A stretch of 64,000 bases of DNA from UBA6115 sp040776985 (GTDB lineage Bacteria > Bacillota > Clostridia > Christensenellales > Aristaeellaceae), in NCBI GenBank assembly GCA_040776985.1, contig JAXGZL010000002.1, forward strand, positions 248,001 to 312,000. The letters run 5' to 3'. Under the pieces are notes generated by a model. It saw only the letters and a list, made by a program, of their open reading frames with translations. It was not told the DNA's origin and made no database searches. Below are positions 37,853-44,076 of this stretch, piece after piece. The position numbers and the translations under genes are program-made. How positions within the stretch are numbered: the first letter of the stretch is position 1; the number at the start of each line of letters is the position of its first letter.

Positions 37853-38806
37853 ATGGGAAAGAATCACGCGCAGTACTATCACCTGGACGGGAAGGGCATC
37901 CGGGCCATCCCCCAGGAGGAGTTGAACACGCCCGGCATCAAGGTGGGCTACTTAAGCCTGCATGAGCTGAAATCCATCAGCGAAACCCTAGGCATTGCCG
38001 ACAAGCTGGACCGGGACTTTGCGGAGGAGCCCGCCCGGCTGCGCAACAGCATTGATGTCTACGGGGACTGCAGCATCGGCATCATCAACGTGATCAACAT
38101 GGCGGACATGGAGGCGGCCAGGGACCGGATCGCCTTTGTGGTGAAGCGCGATTTGTTCCTCCTGGCGGAGATAGAGGACGTTGACGGCAGCGTGATGCAA
38201 CTGTTTGAGGATACGGTGCGGCGCTTTCAGGCCGGCGGCACGATGGAGAAGTTCATCTACAGCATTCTGGAGCGTTTCCTGGCCGGCAGCAACCGGATGC
38301 TGGAGGACATGGAGCACCGCTTTCTGGCGCTGGAGCACCGGCTGCTGGATGATGAGGCGGACCGCAAGCTGAACCGCACCATCTATAACTACCGCATGCA
38401 CCTGTCCCTGGCGCACAACTATCTGGAGCAGCTGATTGACATCGCGGAGGAGCTGGAGGAGAACGAGAACCAGATCTTCCACAAGGACAACCTCTGGCCG
38501 TTTGGGCTGTTTATCGGCAAGGCGGAGCGCATTTCAAACAGCGTCCAGAACATGGGGGAGAGCGCCGTCCACCTGCGGGAGTCCCTGGAGGCGGTGATCA
38601 ACTACAACCTGAACCGCATCATGAAGGTGCTCACCGTCATCACCGCCATCTTCATGCCCCTCACCCTGATTGTGGGCTGGTATGGCATGAACTTCAAGCA
38701 CATGCCGGAGTTGAACCACCCCTGGGCCTACCCGGCCCTGGCGCTGATCTTCATCACCCTGATTTTGGGGACGATCTACGTGTTCAAGCGTAAAAAGTTC
38801 ATGTAG
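37853..38806 (+). CDS. CorA family magnesium transporter
   Basis: 317 residues, normal for CorA. A mostly helical cytoplasmic funnel is followed by two C-terminal membrane helices, with the diagnostic pore motif YGMNF between them and a Lys-rich end (FKRKKFM). It is a homopentameric divalent-cation channel, most likely for Mg2+. The start is set by AGGAGG at 37842-37847; an earlier in-frame ATG lacks such a site. Confidence 0.93.
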   Translation: MGKNHAQYYHLDGKGIRAIPQEELNTPGIKVGYLSLHELKSISETLGIADKLDRDFAEEPARLRNSIDVYGDCSIGIINVINMADMEAARDRIAFVVKRDLFLLAEIEDVDGSVMQLFEDTVRRFQAGGTMEKFIYSILERFLAGSNRMLEDMEHRFLALEHRLLDDEADRKLNRTIYNYRMHLSLAHNYLEQLIDIAEELEENENQIFHKDNLWPFGLFIGKAERISNSVQNMGESAVHLRESLEAVINYNLNRIMKVLTVITAIFMPLTLIVGWYGMNFKHMPELNHPWAYPALALIFITLILGTIYVFKRKKFM

Positions 38807-38864
38807 GGATGGAACGCGCCCGCCTTTTCCCGCGTCTGTATAGGCAGAGGGGAGGGGATGAAAG

Positions 38865-39749
38865 GTGCGAATATGTAAGATGCGGGGCGGCCTGATGATT
38901 GGTCTGGCTGCCCTGCTTTTGTGTGTGTCCCTGGCCCAGGCGGCGCCTTCGCGCCAGCAGGCGATTGAAACCGTCTACCGGATCATTCATCAAGAATTGA
39001 GGATCCGGAAGGAAGAACTGCAAATCCGGAGTGAGCACTTTGATGACGCTGAGGGCTACTGGACCTTCAGCTTTCAGCAGCAGCCGCACCCGGACAGCGA
39101 TGGACAGGTGTTTATCCAGCTGAAGCCGGACGGCACGCTGAACGACCTGGTTGGGCCCAGACGCCTTAATGAGATCGCACTGGAGGAGGCGCTGAAACGG
39201 GATCTGCGGGACCCGGACAATCTTCGCACTGCCGCAGGCATGTATGCCCTCAAACAGCGATGGCAGGACAGGCTGCCTGCCCTTGGGCGCATGGCGGAGG
39301 AGCGCCTGAGAAGAAGGGGAACGCTGCCCTGGTTTTTAAAGGAGTACCGGGTACTGGAGGCGGATATCCGCCTGCCCGGGGAAGAGATGGTGCCCCTGTC
39401 CCAGGCGCAGGAGACAACGGAGGCGGCCATTCTGGCGCTGCCTGGCTGGACCCGGGAGAAGCTGGGTTATTTCCCGCTTGCCCTGGCGGTGTACTATCAT
39501 TCGGCGGAACTGGGAAAGCCGGTGTACCACTTCGGCTTTCAACAGAAAAGGCCAGCACAGGGGGACCCCTGGGAACCCTTTGAGAGAGTCTATATAAAGC
39601 CCATGGAAGCGCTTTTTGGCGATGCCTTTGAAATGCTTCCCCAGTATCTGAGCCTGCGGATTGACGCCCGCACCGGGCAGGCCGCCGAGGCGCCGGTGGT
39701 GGGATTTCTGGGGCTTAATAATAAAAGTCTTCTTGAACGGGTCAAATAA
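38865..39749 (+). CDS. exported protein of unknown function
   Basis: 294 residues from GTG at 38865, with GAGGGG eight bases upstream. A hydrophobic signal (GLMIGLAALLLCVSLAQA, cut after AQA) precedes a soluble domain rich in charged residues. Two similar stretches that begin with an amphipathic helix and a strand pair (YWTFSFQQQP and VYHFGFQQKRP) suggest a duplicated PepSY/YcdB-like fold, but I do not recognise the family. Gene order suggests it may serve the envelope; it lies upstream of the convergent ferredoxin genes. No partner is evident. Confidence 0.7.
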   Translation: MRICKMRGGLMIGLAALLLCVSLAQAAPSRQQAIETVYRIIHQELRIRKEELQIRSEHFDDAEGYWTFSFQQQPHPDSDGQVFIQLKPDGTLNDLVGPRRLNEIALEEALKRDLRDPDNLRTAAGMYALKQRWQDRLPALGRMAEERLRRRGTLPWFLKEYRVLEADIRLPGEEMVPLSQAQETTEAAILALPGWTREKLGYFPLALAVYYHSAELGKPVYHFGFQQKRPAQGDPWEPFERVYIKPMEALFGDAFEMLPQYLSLRIDARTGQAAEAPVVGFLGLNNKSLLERVK

Positions 39750-39801
39750 AAGAGGCTGGTGCAAGCCTGCAGCAGCCCCGTCCGGTTGATTGTAAGTGCT
39801 C

Positions 39802-39987
39802 TTAGTCGATGCTGATGGCTTCCACCGGGCAGCTGTCCCGGGCTTCTTCCGCCTGGGTCTGGTTGCCCGGCGTGATGTCGCCATGCACCTCCGCCAGGTT
39901 GTCAGCGTTCATCCGGAACACCTCCGGGCAGATTTCTTCGCACAGGCCGCAGCCAATGCACAGGTCCTGATCAACAGTTGCTTTCAT
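39802..39987 (-). CDS. ferredoxin, single 4Fe-4S cluster
   Basis: 61 residues, the size of Thermotoga-type monocluster ferredoxins. Ligands are C10, C13, C16 and C53 (CIGCGLC and SCPVEAI). C20 before Pro and the absence of a second full set show that only one cluster is bound. It carries single low-potential electrons in the cytoplasm. It follows the larger iron-sulfur protein by 20 bases in the same operon and has AAGGAGG before its ATG. Confidence 0.93.
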   Translation of the reverse strand: MKATVDQDLCIGCGLCEEICPEVFRMNADNLAEVHGDITPGNQTQAEEARDSCPVEAISID

Positions 39988-40007
39988 GGCTTTTCCTCCT
40001 TGTTCTA

Positions 40008-40706
40008 TCAGATGTCCAATACCTCTCCCTTGGTGGAAAGGGTGACGGATTGCCAGGGGATCATCTTGCCGCAGTCCTTCAGCGCCTGTGTGGCCGCGCG
40101 GTACAGCCCGCCGCAGCAGGGCACCTCCATGCGCACCACGGTGACGGAACGGATGTTGTTGTAGGTGAGAATGTCGGTGAGTTTCTTGGCATAGTCCGCC
40201 TCGTCCAGCTTCGGGCAGCCAATCAGCGTGACATGGCCCTTGATGAACTCCCGGTGGAAATCCCCATGGGCATAGGCTGCGCAGTCAGCGGCGATCAGCA
40301 ATTTGGCGTTTTGCAGGAAGGGGGCGTTCACCGCCACCAGCTGCAGCTGGACGGGGAAGTTGGGCAGCTCGCTGGACAATGGGCCTGCAGTGACAGAAGG
40401 AACAGATGCGGTCTTCAGGCTGACCGGGGCGCTGCCGGGGCAATGGATGCATCCGGCGCCGCTTTCCTCCTCCGCCTTCCTGGCGGCGACAGCCTCCGGG
40501 TCAAAGGGCGCCGCTTCCCTGGTTTCAAAGCTGATGGCGTCCACCGGGCAGGCGGGCAGGCAGTTGCCCAGGCCATCGCAATAGTCATCCCGCAAGAGCG
40601 TGGCCTTGCCGTCCACCAGGCCGATGGCCCCTTCCTGGCAGGCTTTGACGCACAGGCCGCAGCCGATGCACTTTTCCTGGTCAATGGTGATGATGTTCCG
40701 AAGCAT
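40008..40706 (-). CDS. 4Fe-4S protein with C-terminal cysteine-rich domain
   Basis: 232 residues. The N-terminal 60 form a two-cluster ferredoxin. Cluster 1 is canonical (CIGCGLCVKAC); cluster 2 has the variant spacing C-x5-C-x3-CP (CDGLGNCLPACP). A linker with GCIHCPG leads to a C-terminal domain with IGCPKLDEADYA and EVPCCGGLYRAA; the CCG motif recalls cysteine-rich redox domains that bind extra clusters. It is known as a family in anaerobic Clostridia, role unclear. An electron-transfer hub for the ferredoxin next door is an inference. The promoter has an extended -10. Confidence 0.85.
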   Translation of the reverse strand: MLRNIITIDQEKCIGCGLCVKACQEGAIGLVDGKATLLRDDYCDGLGNCLPACPVDAISFETREAAPFDPEAVAARKAEEESGAGCIHCPGSAPVSLKTASVPSVTAGPLSSELPNFPVQLQLVAVNAPFLQNAKLLIAADCAAYAHGDFHREFIKGHVTLIGCPKLDEADYAKKLTDILTYNNIRSVTVVRMEVPCCGGLYRAATQALKDCGKMIPWQSVTLSTKGEVLDI

Positions 40707-40751
40707 CTTGATCCCTCCTGATATGGCAGGTGTTTTTTCCCTGCTGTTCTC

Positions 40752-40760
40752 ATTATAACA
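40752..40760 (-). promoter_or_regulatory. extended -10 of the ferredoxin operon
   Basis: TGTTATAAT on the minus strand, about 45 bases before the ATG; no good -35 box is visible, as expected for extended -10 promoters. Confidence 0.55.
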
Positions 40761-40779
40761 GGAATGGTTTTAATGGCGG

Positions 40780-40791
40780 TTGCAAATGCAA
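40780..40791. promoter_or_regulatory. candidate operator between ferredoxin and b5-like genes
   Basis: TTGCA-AA-TGCAA is a perfect 12-base inverted repeat in the -35 zone of the ferredoxin promoter and upstream of the divergent b5-like gene. A second repeat CCGTAT/ATACGG spans 40840-40859 near the b5-like gene. Either could bind a shared regulator. Confidence 0.45.
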
Positions 40792-40885
40792 CGAAATTGT
40801 TTGAGCCCTGTTTAAATCGAAAAAACTCGGTTAAGATTCCCGTATAGCCTCAGATACGGTGAGGACATTGAAAGGAGACATCAAG

Positions 40886-41668
40886 ATGTTCAAGAAAAAA
40901 TGGATCGGCCTGGTGCTGATGACAGCGTTCGTGCTGTTTTTGGCGGGCTTCAACACAGCCACCCTGGCAAACGCCGAGGACAAACCCCTGCTGCTGACCC
41001 TGAAAGAACTGAAGGAGTTTAACGGCAAGGACGGCAAGCCGGCCTATGTGGCGGTGGATGGCATTATCTATGACATGACCAACAGTGTGCCCTGGAAGAA
41101 CGGCAGCCACAACGGCTTTGAGGCTGGCAACGACCTGACCAAGGAAATCAAGGAAGTTTCCCCCCATGGTGTCATCAAGCTGGAGAATGTCAAGGCAGTG
41201 GGCCGGGTCAGGGTGCTGCTGACCCTGGAAGAGCTGAAGGAATTCAACGGCAAGGACGGCAAGCGGGCCTATGTGGCGGTGGACGGCGTCATCTATGACA
41301 TGACCGACAGCGTGCCCTGGAAGAACGGCAGTCACAACGGCTTTGAGGCCGGCAACGACCTGACGAAGGAAATCAAGGAAGTGTCCCCCCATGGCGTAGG
41401 CAAGCTGGAGAATGTCGTTGAAGTGGGCCGGGTCAAGGTGGAACTGACCCTGGAGGAGCTGAAGGAGTTTAACGGCAAGGATGGCAAACGGGCCTATGTG
41501 GCGGTGGACGGCATCATCTATGACATGACCGACAGCGTGCCCTGGAAGAACGGCAGCCACAACGGCTTTGAGGCCGGCAACGACCTGACCAAGGAAATCA
41601 AGGAAGTTTCGCCGCATGGGACTGTGAAACTGGAAAATGTGGTTGAAATTGGCGTGCTGAAACAGTAA
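40886..41668 (+). CDS. exported protein with three cytochrome-b5-like units
   Basis: 260 residues. A signal peptide (about 1-30, cut near LANA) is followed by three nearly identical 75-residue units that start at residues 38, 113 and 188. Each unit has the pattern ELKEFNGKDG, YVAVDG-I-YDMT, VPWKNGSHNGFEAG and KEVSPHG. These are marks of the small b5-like heme/steroid-binding family of Clostridia (COG4892). Two His per unit (75 and 94, 150 and 169, 225 and 244) are candidate heme ligands. The DNA repeats are close to identical, which points to recent duplication. AAAGGAGA marks the start. It heads a run of four same-strand genes with redox functions. Confidence 0.88.
   Translation: MFKKKWIGLVLMTAFVLFLAGFNTATLANAEDKPLLLTLKELKEFNGKDGKPAYVAVDGIIYDMTNSVPWKNGSHNGFEAGNDLTKEIKEVSPHGVIKLENVKAVGRVRVLLTLEELKEFNGKDGKRAYVAVDGVIYDMTDSVPWKNGSHNGFEAGNDLTKEIKEVSPHGVGKLENVVEVGRVKVELTLEELKEFNGKDGKRAYVAVDGIIYDMTDSVPWKNGSHNGFEAGNDLTKEIKEVSPHGTVKLENVVEIGVLKQ
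40997..41668 (+). repeat. three tandem 225-bp coding repeats
   Basis: The units at 40997, 41222 and 41447 encode the three b5-like domains. Most differences between units are third-base or single-residue changes. High DNA identity makes the array prone to expansion or loss of units. Confidence 0.88.
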
Positions 41669-41688
41669 ACTGTTGTTATTATCATTGG

Positions 41689-41722
41689 GGGTCAGGGGCA
41701 CCACCCCTGACCCTTGTTATTG
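41689..41722 (+). terminator. terminator after the b5-like gene
   Basis: GGGTCAGGGG/CCCCTGACCC (10 bp) with loop CACCA, then TTGTTATTGT. Downstream redox genes may be read by passage through it or from their own promoter. Confidence 0.8.
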
Positions 41723-41751
41723 TATCATGAAACAGACAGGGAGCGTGTGAG

Positions 41752-42156
41752 ATGAATTTCAGATTTTTAGGATGGGTCAGCGTAGCGCTGGCGGTGATTG
41801 CAACTTCCCCCTATTGGCTGAGGACCTTGAACCAGTTGACCGTGAAGACCAGGGACAAGCGTTTTTTTAACCTCCTCAAACGCTTAAGGCCCATCCACAA
41901 AACAGCGGGGATTCTACTGGCGTTGGTGGCGGGGGTCCATGGCCTGATGGCGCTGAACGGAAGGCTCACCCTGCACACCGGCAGCCTGGTCTACCTGGGC
42001 TTTCTGCTGACGGTGCTGCTTGGCATCCGCCACCATTTCAAGAAGGACAAAAGGGTGTTCAAGGGGCATAAGACCATGGCGCTGATCAGCTTCCTGCTGT
42101 TCATCCTCCACCTGGTGGAGCCCTGGGCTTTGGGCAAATGGTTTCAAATCTGGTAA
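41752..42156 (+). CDS. small four-helix membrane protein with two His-x13-His pairs (putative diheme cytochrome b)
   Basis: 134 residues with four hydrophobic segments (about 5-22, 48-68, 77-92, 107-125). Helix 2 carries H49 and H63, helix 4 carries H106 and H120; each pair is 14 residues apart, the spacing that lets two hemes sit between two helices in cytochrome b and ferric-reductase-type proteins. Both helices begin with the same HKT. I do not recognise a named family. The neighbour upstream is an exported b5-like protein and downstream genes encode thioredoxin and CcdA, so transfer of electrons across the membrane is the likely role (inference). GGGAGCGTGTGAG precedes the ATG. Confidence 0.75.
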   Translation: MNFRFLGWVSVALAVIATSPYWLRTLNQLTVKTRDKRFFNLLKRLRPIHKTAGILLALVAGVHGLMALNGRLTLHTGSLVYLGFLLTVLLGIRHHFKKDKRVFKGHKTMALISFLLFILHLVEPWALGKWFQIW

Positions 42157-42183
42157 AGTAACAGAATATTAACAATTAAACGG

Positions 42184-42214
42184 CCCGCCTGTGCTGAATC
42201 ATGTACAAGGCGGG
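42184..42214 (+). terminator. possible hairpin before the thioredoxin gene
   Basis: CCCGCCT/AGGCGGG, 7 bp with a 17-base loop; the tail TATATCATATTCT is only partly T-rich. Confidence 0.4.
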
Positions 42215-42285
42215 TATATCATATTCTACCGGCCCTTTTGCCTTAATCAGGACGGGGATGGAAATAGACTGCGGAGGAAAAACCG

Positions 42286-42819
42286 TTGAAGAATAAAAGA
42301 CTGTTGCAGATAGTGGTTCCGTTGGTGATATTGATTGCCATTGGCGGGGTATGGCTGCTGAAGGACAGGGCCATGGGCCCCAGGGGGGATGAAATGCTGC
42401 CCACGGATCCTGAGGCAGCCATGGAAATCCAGGAGGTGGACATTAAGGCGCTGGCGGCCAAGGGCCTGCCCGTGATGGTGGACTTTGGGGCGGATGCCTG
42501 CGTGCCCTGCATTGAAATGGCCCCGGCTTTAAGGGCCATCTACACCCAGTCCCAGGGGAAGGCCACCGTGCGCTTTGTGGATGTCTGGAAGCATGAGGCA
42601 GCGGCAGAGGGCTTCCCGGTGCGGGTGATCCCCACCCAGCTGTTTGTCAACCCGGACGGCACCCCCTATCAGCCCAGTGAAACAATCGCGTCCAAGATCC
42701 CCTTCACCCAGTACAGCCACAAGGACAGCGGGGAAGTGGTCTTCACCGTCCATGAGGGCGGGCTGACAGAAGAGCAGATGAAGCAGATTTTCTCTGATAT
42801 GGGGGTGGATCTGGGATGA
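42286..42819 (+). CDS. membrane-anchored thioredoxin-like protein (TlpA-type)
   Basis: 177 residues from TTG at 42286, with GGAGG spaced well. An uncleaved N-terminal helix (about 7-26) anchors a thioredoxin fold outside the membrane; the active site is C72-V-P-C75 (DACVPCIEM) and the cis-Pro lies in VIPTQLFV. A segment of about 40 residues after the cis-Pro loop (YQPSETIASKIPF onward) is longer than in E. coli thioredoxin. Its start and end fit a protein kept reduced by CcdA, whose gene overlaps its stop by four bases. It would reduce disulfides or methionine sulfoxide reductases on the outside. Confidence 0.9.
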   Translation: MKNKRLLQIVVPLVILIAIGGVWLLKDRAMGPRGDEMLPTDPEAAMEIQEVDIKALAAKGLPVMVDFGADACVPCIEMAPALRAIYTQSQGKATVRFVDVWKHEAAAEGFPVRVIPTQLFVNPDGTPYQPSETIASKIPFTQYSHKDSGEVVFTVHEGGLTEEQMKQIFSDMGVDLG

Positions 42820-43505
42820 CTGAATGGTTAGAGGGCCTGTCCGCGATCATCAGAACCAGCGGTTGGCTGGCCCCGCTGCTGGCGCTGATGGCGGGCATCC
42901 TGACGTCCTTCACCCCCTGTTCCCTGTCCGCTGTGCCCCTGGTGATTGGCTATGTGGGCGGAACCGGGCAGCGGGACACCGGCAGGGCGCTGCGCCTGTC
43001 CCTGACCTTTGCGGCGGGTTCCGCCGCCACCTTCACCGCCCTGGGCGTGGCCGCCACCCTGGCGGGCCGGCTGATCGGCAACGCTGCCCCTTGGTGGTAT
43101 CTGGTGCTGGGGGTGCTGATGGTGCTGATGGCGCTGCAGACCTGGGGCCTGTTTGAAATCATCCCTTCCAGCTACCTGATCTCCAAATCCACCCGGCAGG
43201 GTTATGCGGGCGCCTTCATCGCCGGCATCCTGGGGGGCGTGTTTTCTTCCCCCTGCTCAACGCCCATGCTGATCGCCCTGCTGGCGATTGTGGCGGGGCA
43301 GGGCCAGCTGGCCTGGGGCATCCTGCTGCTGTTCCTGTACGCGGTGGGGCACGGAATGCTGTCGGTCATCGCCGGCACCTCGGTGGGCTTCGTGCAGAAG
43401 CTCTCCGGCAGCCAGGCCTATGGCAAGGTCAGCCTGGTGCTGAAAATCGTCATGGGCACAGCCATGCTGCTGATGGGATTGTACATGTTCTACCTGGGTT
43501 TCTAA
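42816..43505 (+). CDS. ccdA: CcdA-type thiol:disulfide transporter
   Basis: 229 residues with six membrane helices, normal for CcdA. The two redox cysteines are in FTPCSLSAVPL (helix 1) and SSPCSTPMLIA (helix 4). It passes electrons from cytoplasmic thioredoxin to outside thiol proteins. The ATGA overlap with the thioredoxin gene shows coupled translation, so that thioredoxin is its direct client. A bidirectional terminator follows. Confidence 0.93.
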   Translation: MTEWLEGLSAIIRTSGWLAPLLALMAGILTSFTPCSLSAVPLVIGYVGGTGQRDTGRALRLSLTFAAGSAATFTALGVAATLAGRLIGNAAPWWYLVLGVLMVLMALQTWGLFEIIPSSYLISKSTRQGYAGAFIAGILGGVFSSPCSTPMLIALLAIVAGQGQLAWGILLLFLYAVGHGMLSVIAGTSVGFVQKLSGSQAYGKVSLVLKIVMGTAMLLMGLYMFYLGF

Positions 43506-43522
43506 GAATACTGTTGAAAGAA

Positions 43523-43553
43523 AAAGAGGCTGCTGTGATGCGGCCTCTTTTTT
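43523..43553. terminator. bidirectional terminator between ccdA and the Nudix gene
   Basis: AAAGAGGC/GCCTCTTT (8 bp, extended by an inner GC pair), with A-run before and T-run after, so it can serve both convergent genes. Confidence 0.8.
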
Positions 43554-44004
43554 ACAGGTTGTTCTCCTTGCGCCAGGCCTTCACATGGCGGATGAAAACC
43601 GGCTGGATGTCCGGGAAGGTGAGTTGGTCTGGCAGGTTATCAAACAGGCTTAGGTGGTCAATCTCTGAATGGATGTCGCCCAGGCGATTGATTTCCGCGT
43701 AGAACAGCCTGCCAAAGCGCTCCGGGCCAAAGCTGCCGTCCGGCTCCCGGGTGCTGACGGAGTAGAAGCTGACCGGCCAGATCTGATAGTCCAGGGCGCC
43801 GGTTTCCTCCTCCAGCTCCCGCCTGGCCGCGGCATCCGGGCTTTCGCCCGGCTCCACATGGCCGCCGGGGATCTCCAGGCCGATGCGGCGCTTGTTCTGC
43901 ACCCAGACCCACTGGCCCTTGTAGGTACAGGGAATGATGGAGAAAATGACCTGGCTGTTGTCCCCGGTTGGATAAAAACGGACGCGAACCTTCTGACGGG
44001 CCAT
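43552..44004 (-). CDS. Nudix hydrolase
   Basis: 150 residues from the ATG at 44004 (GAGGGGAAAG upstream). The Nudix box is complete: GGHVEPGESPDAAARREL followed by EEETGA (pattern Gx5Ex7REUxEExGU). It hydrolyses a nucleoside diphosphate linked to another group; the substrate is unknown. The gene is monocistronic and convergent with ccdA. Confidence 0.92.
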   Translation of the reverse strand: MARQKVRVRFYPTGDNSQVIFSIIPCTYKGQWVWVQNKRRIGLEIPGGHVEPGESPDAAARRELEEETGALDYQIWPVSFYSVSTREPDGSFGPERFGRLFYAEINRLGDIHSEIDHLSLFDNLPDQLTFPDIQPVFIRHVKAWRKENNL

Positions 44005-44076
44005 GGCACTTTCCCCTCTTTCTGATGTTTTGTTGTTAAGCATACCATATACATCAAATTTACGCCATGAAATTGA

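Noticed and set aside
40997..41668. CRISPR array
   Set aside because: The repeats are coding, 225 bases long and contiguous with no spacers. No other array was seen.
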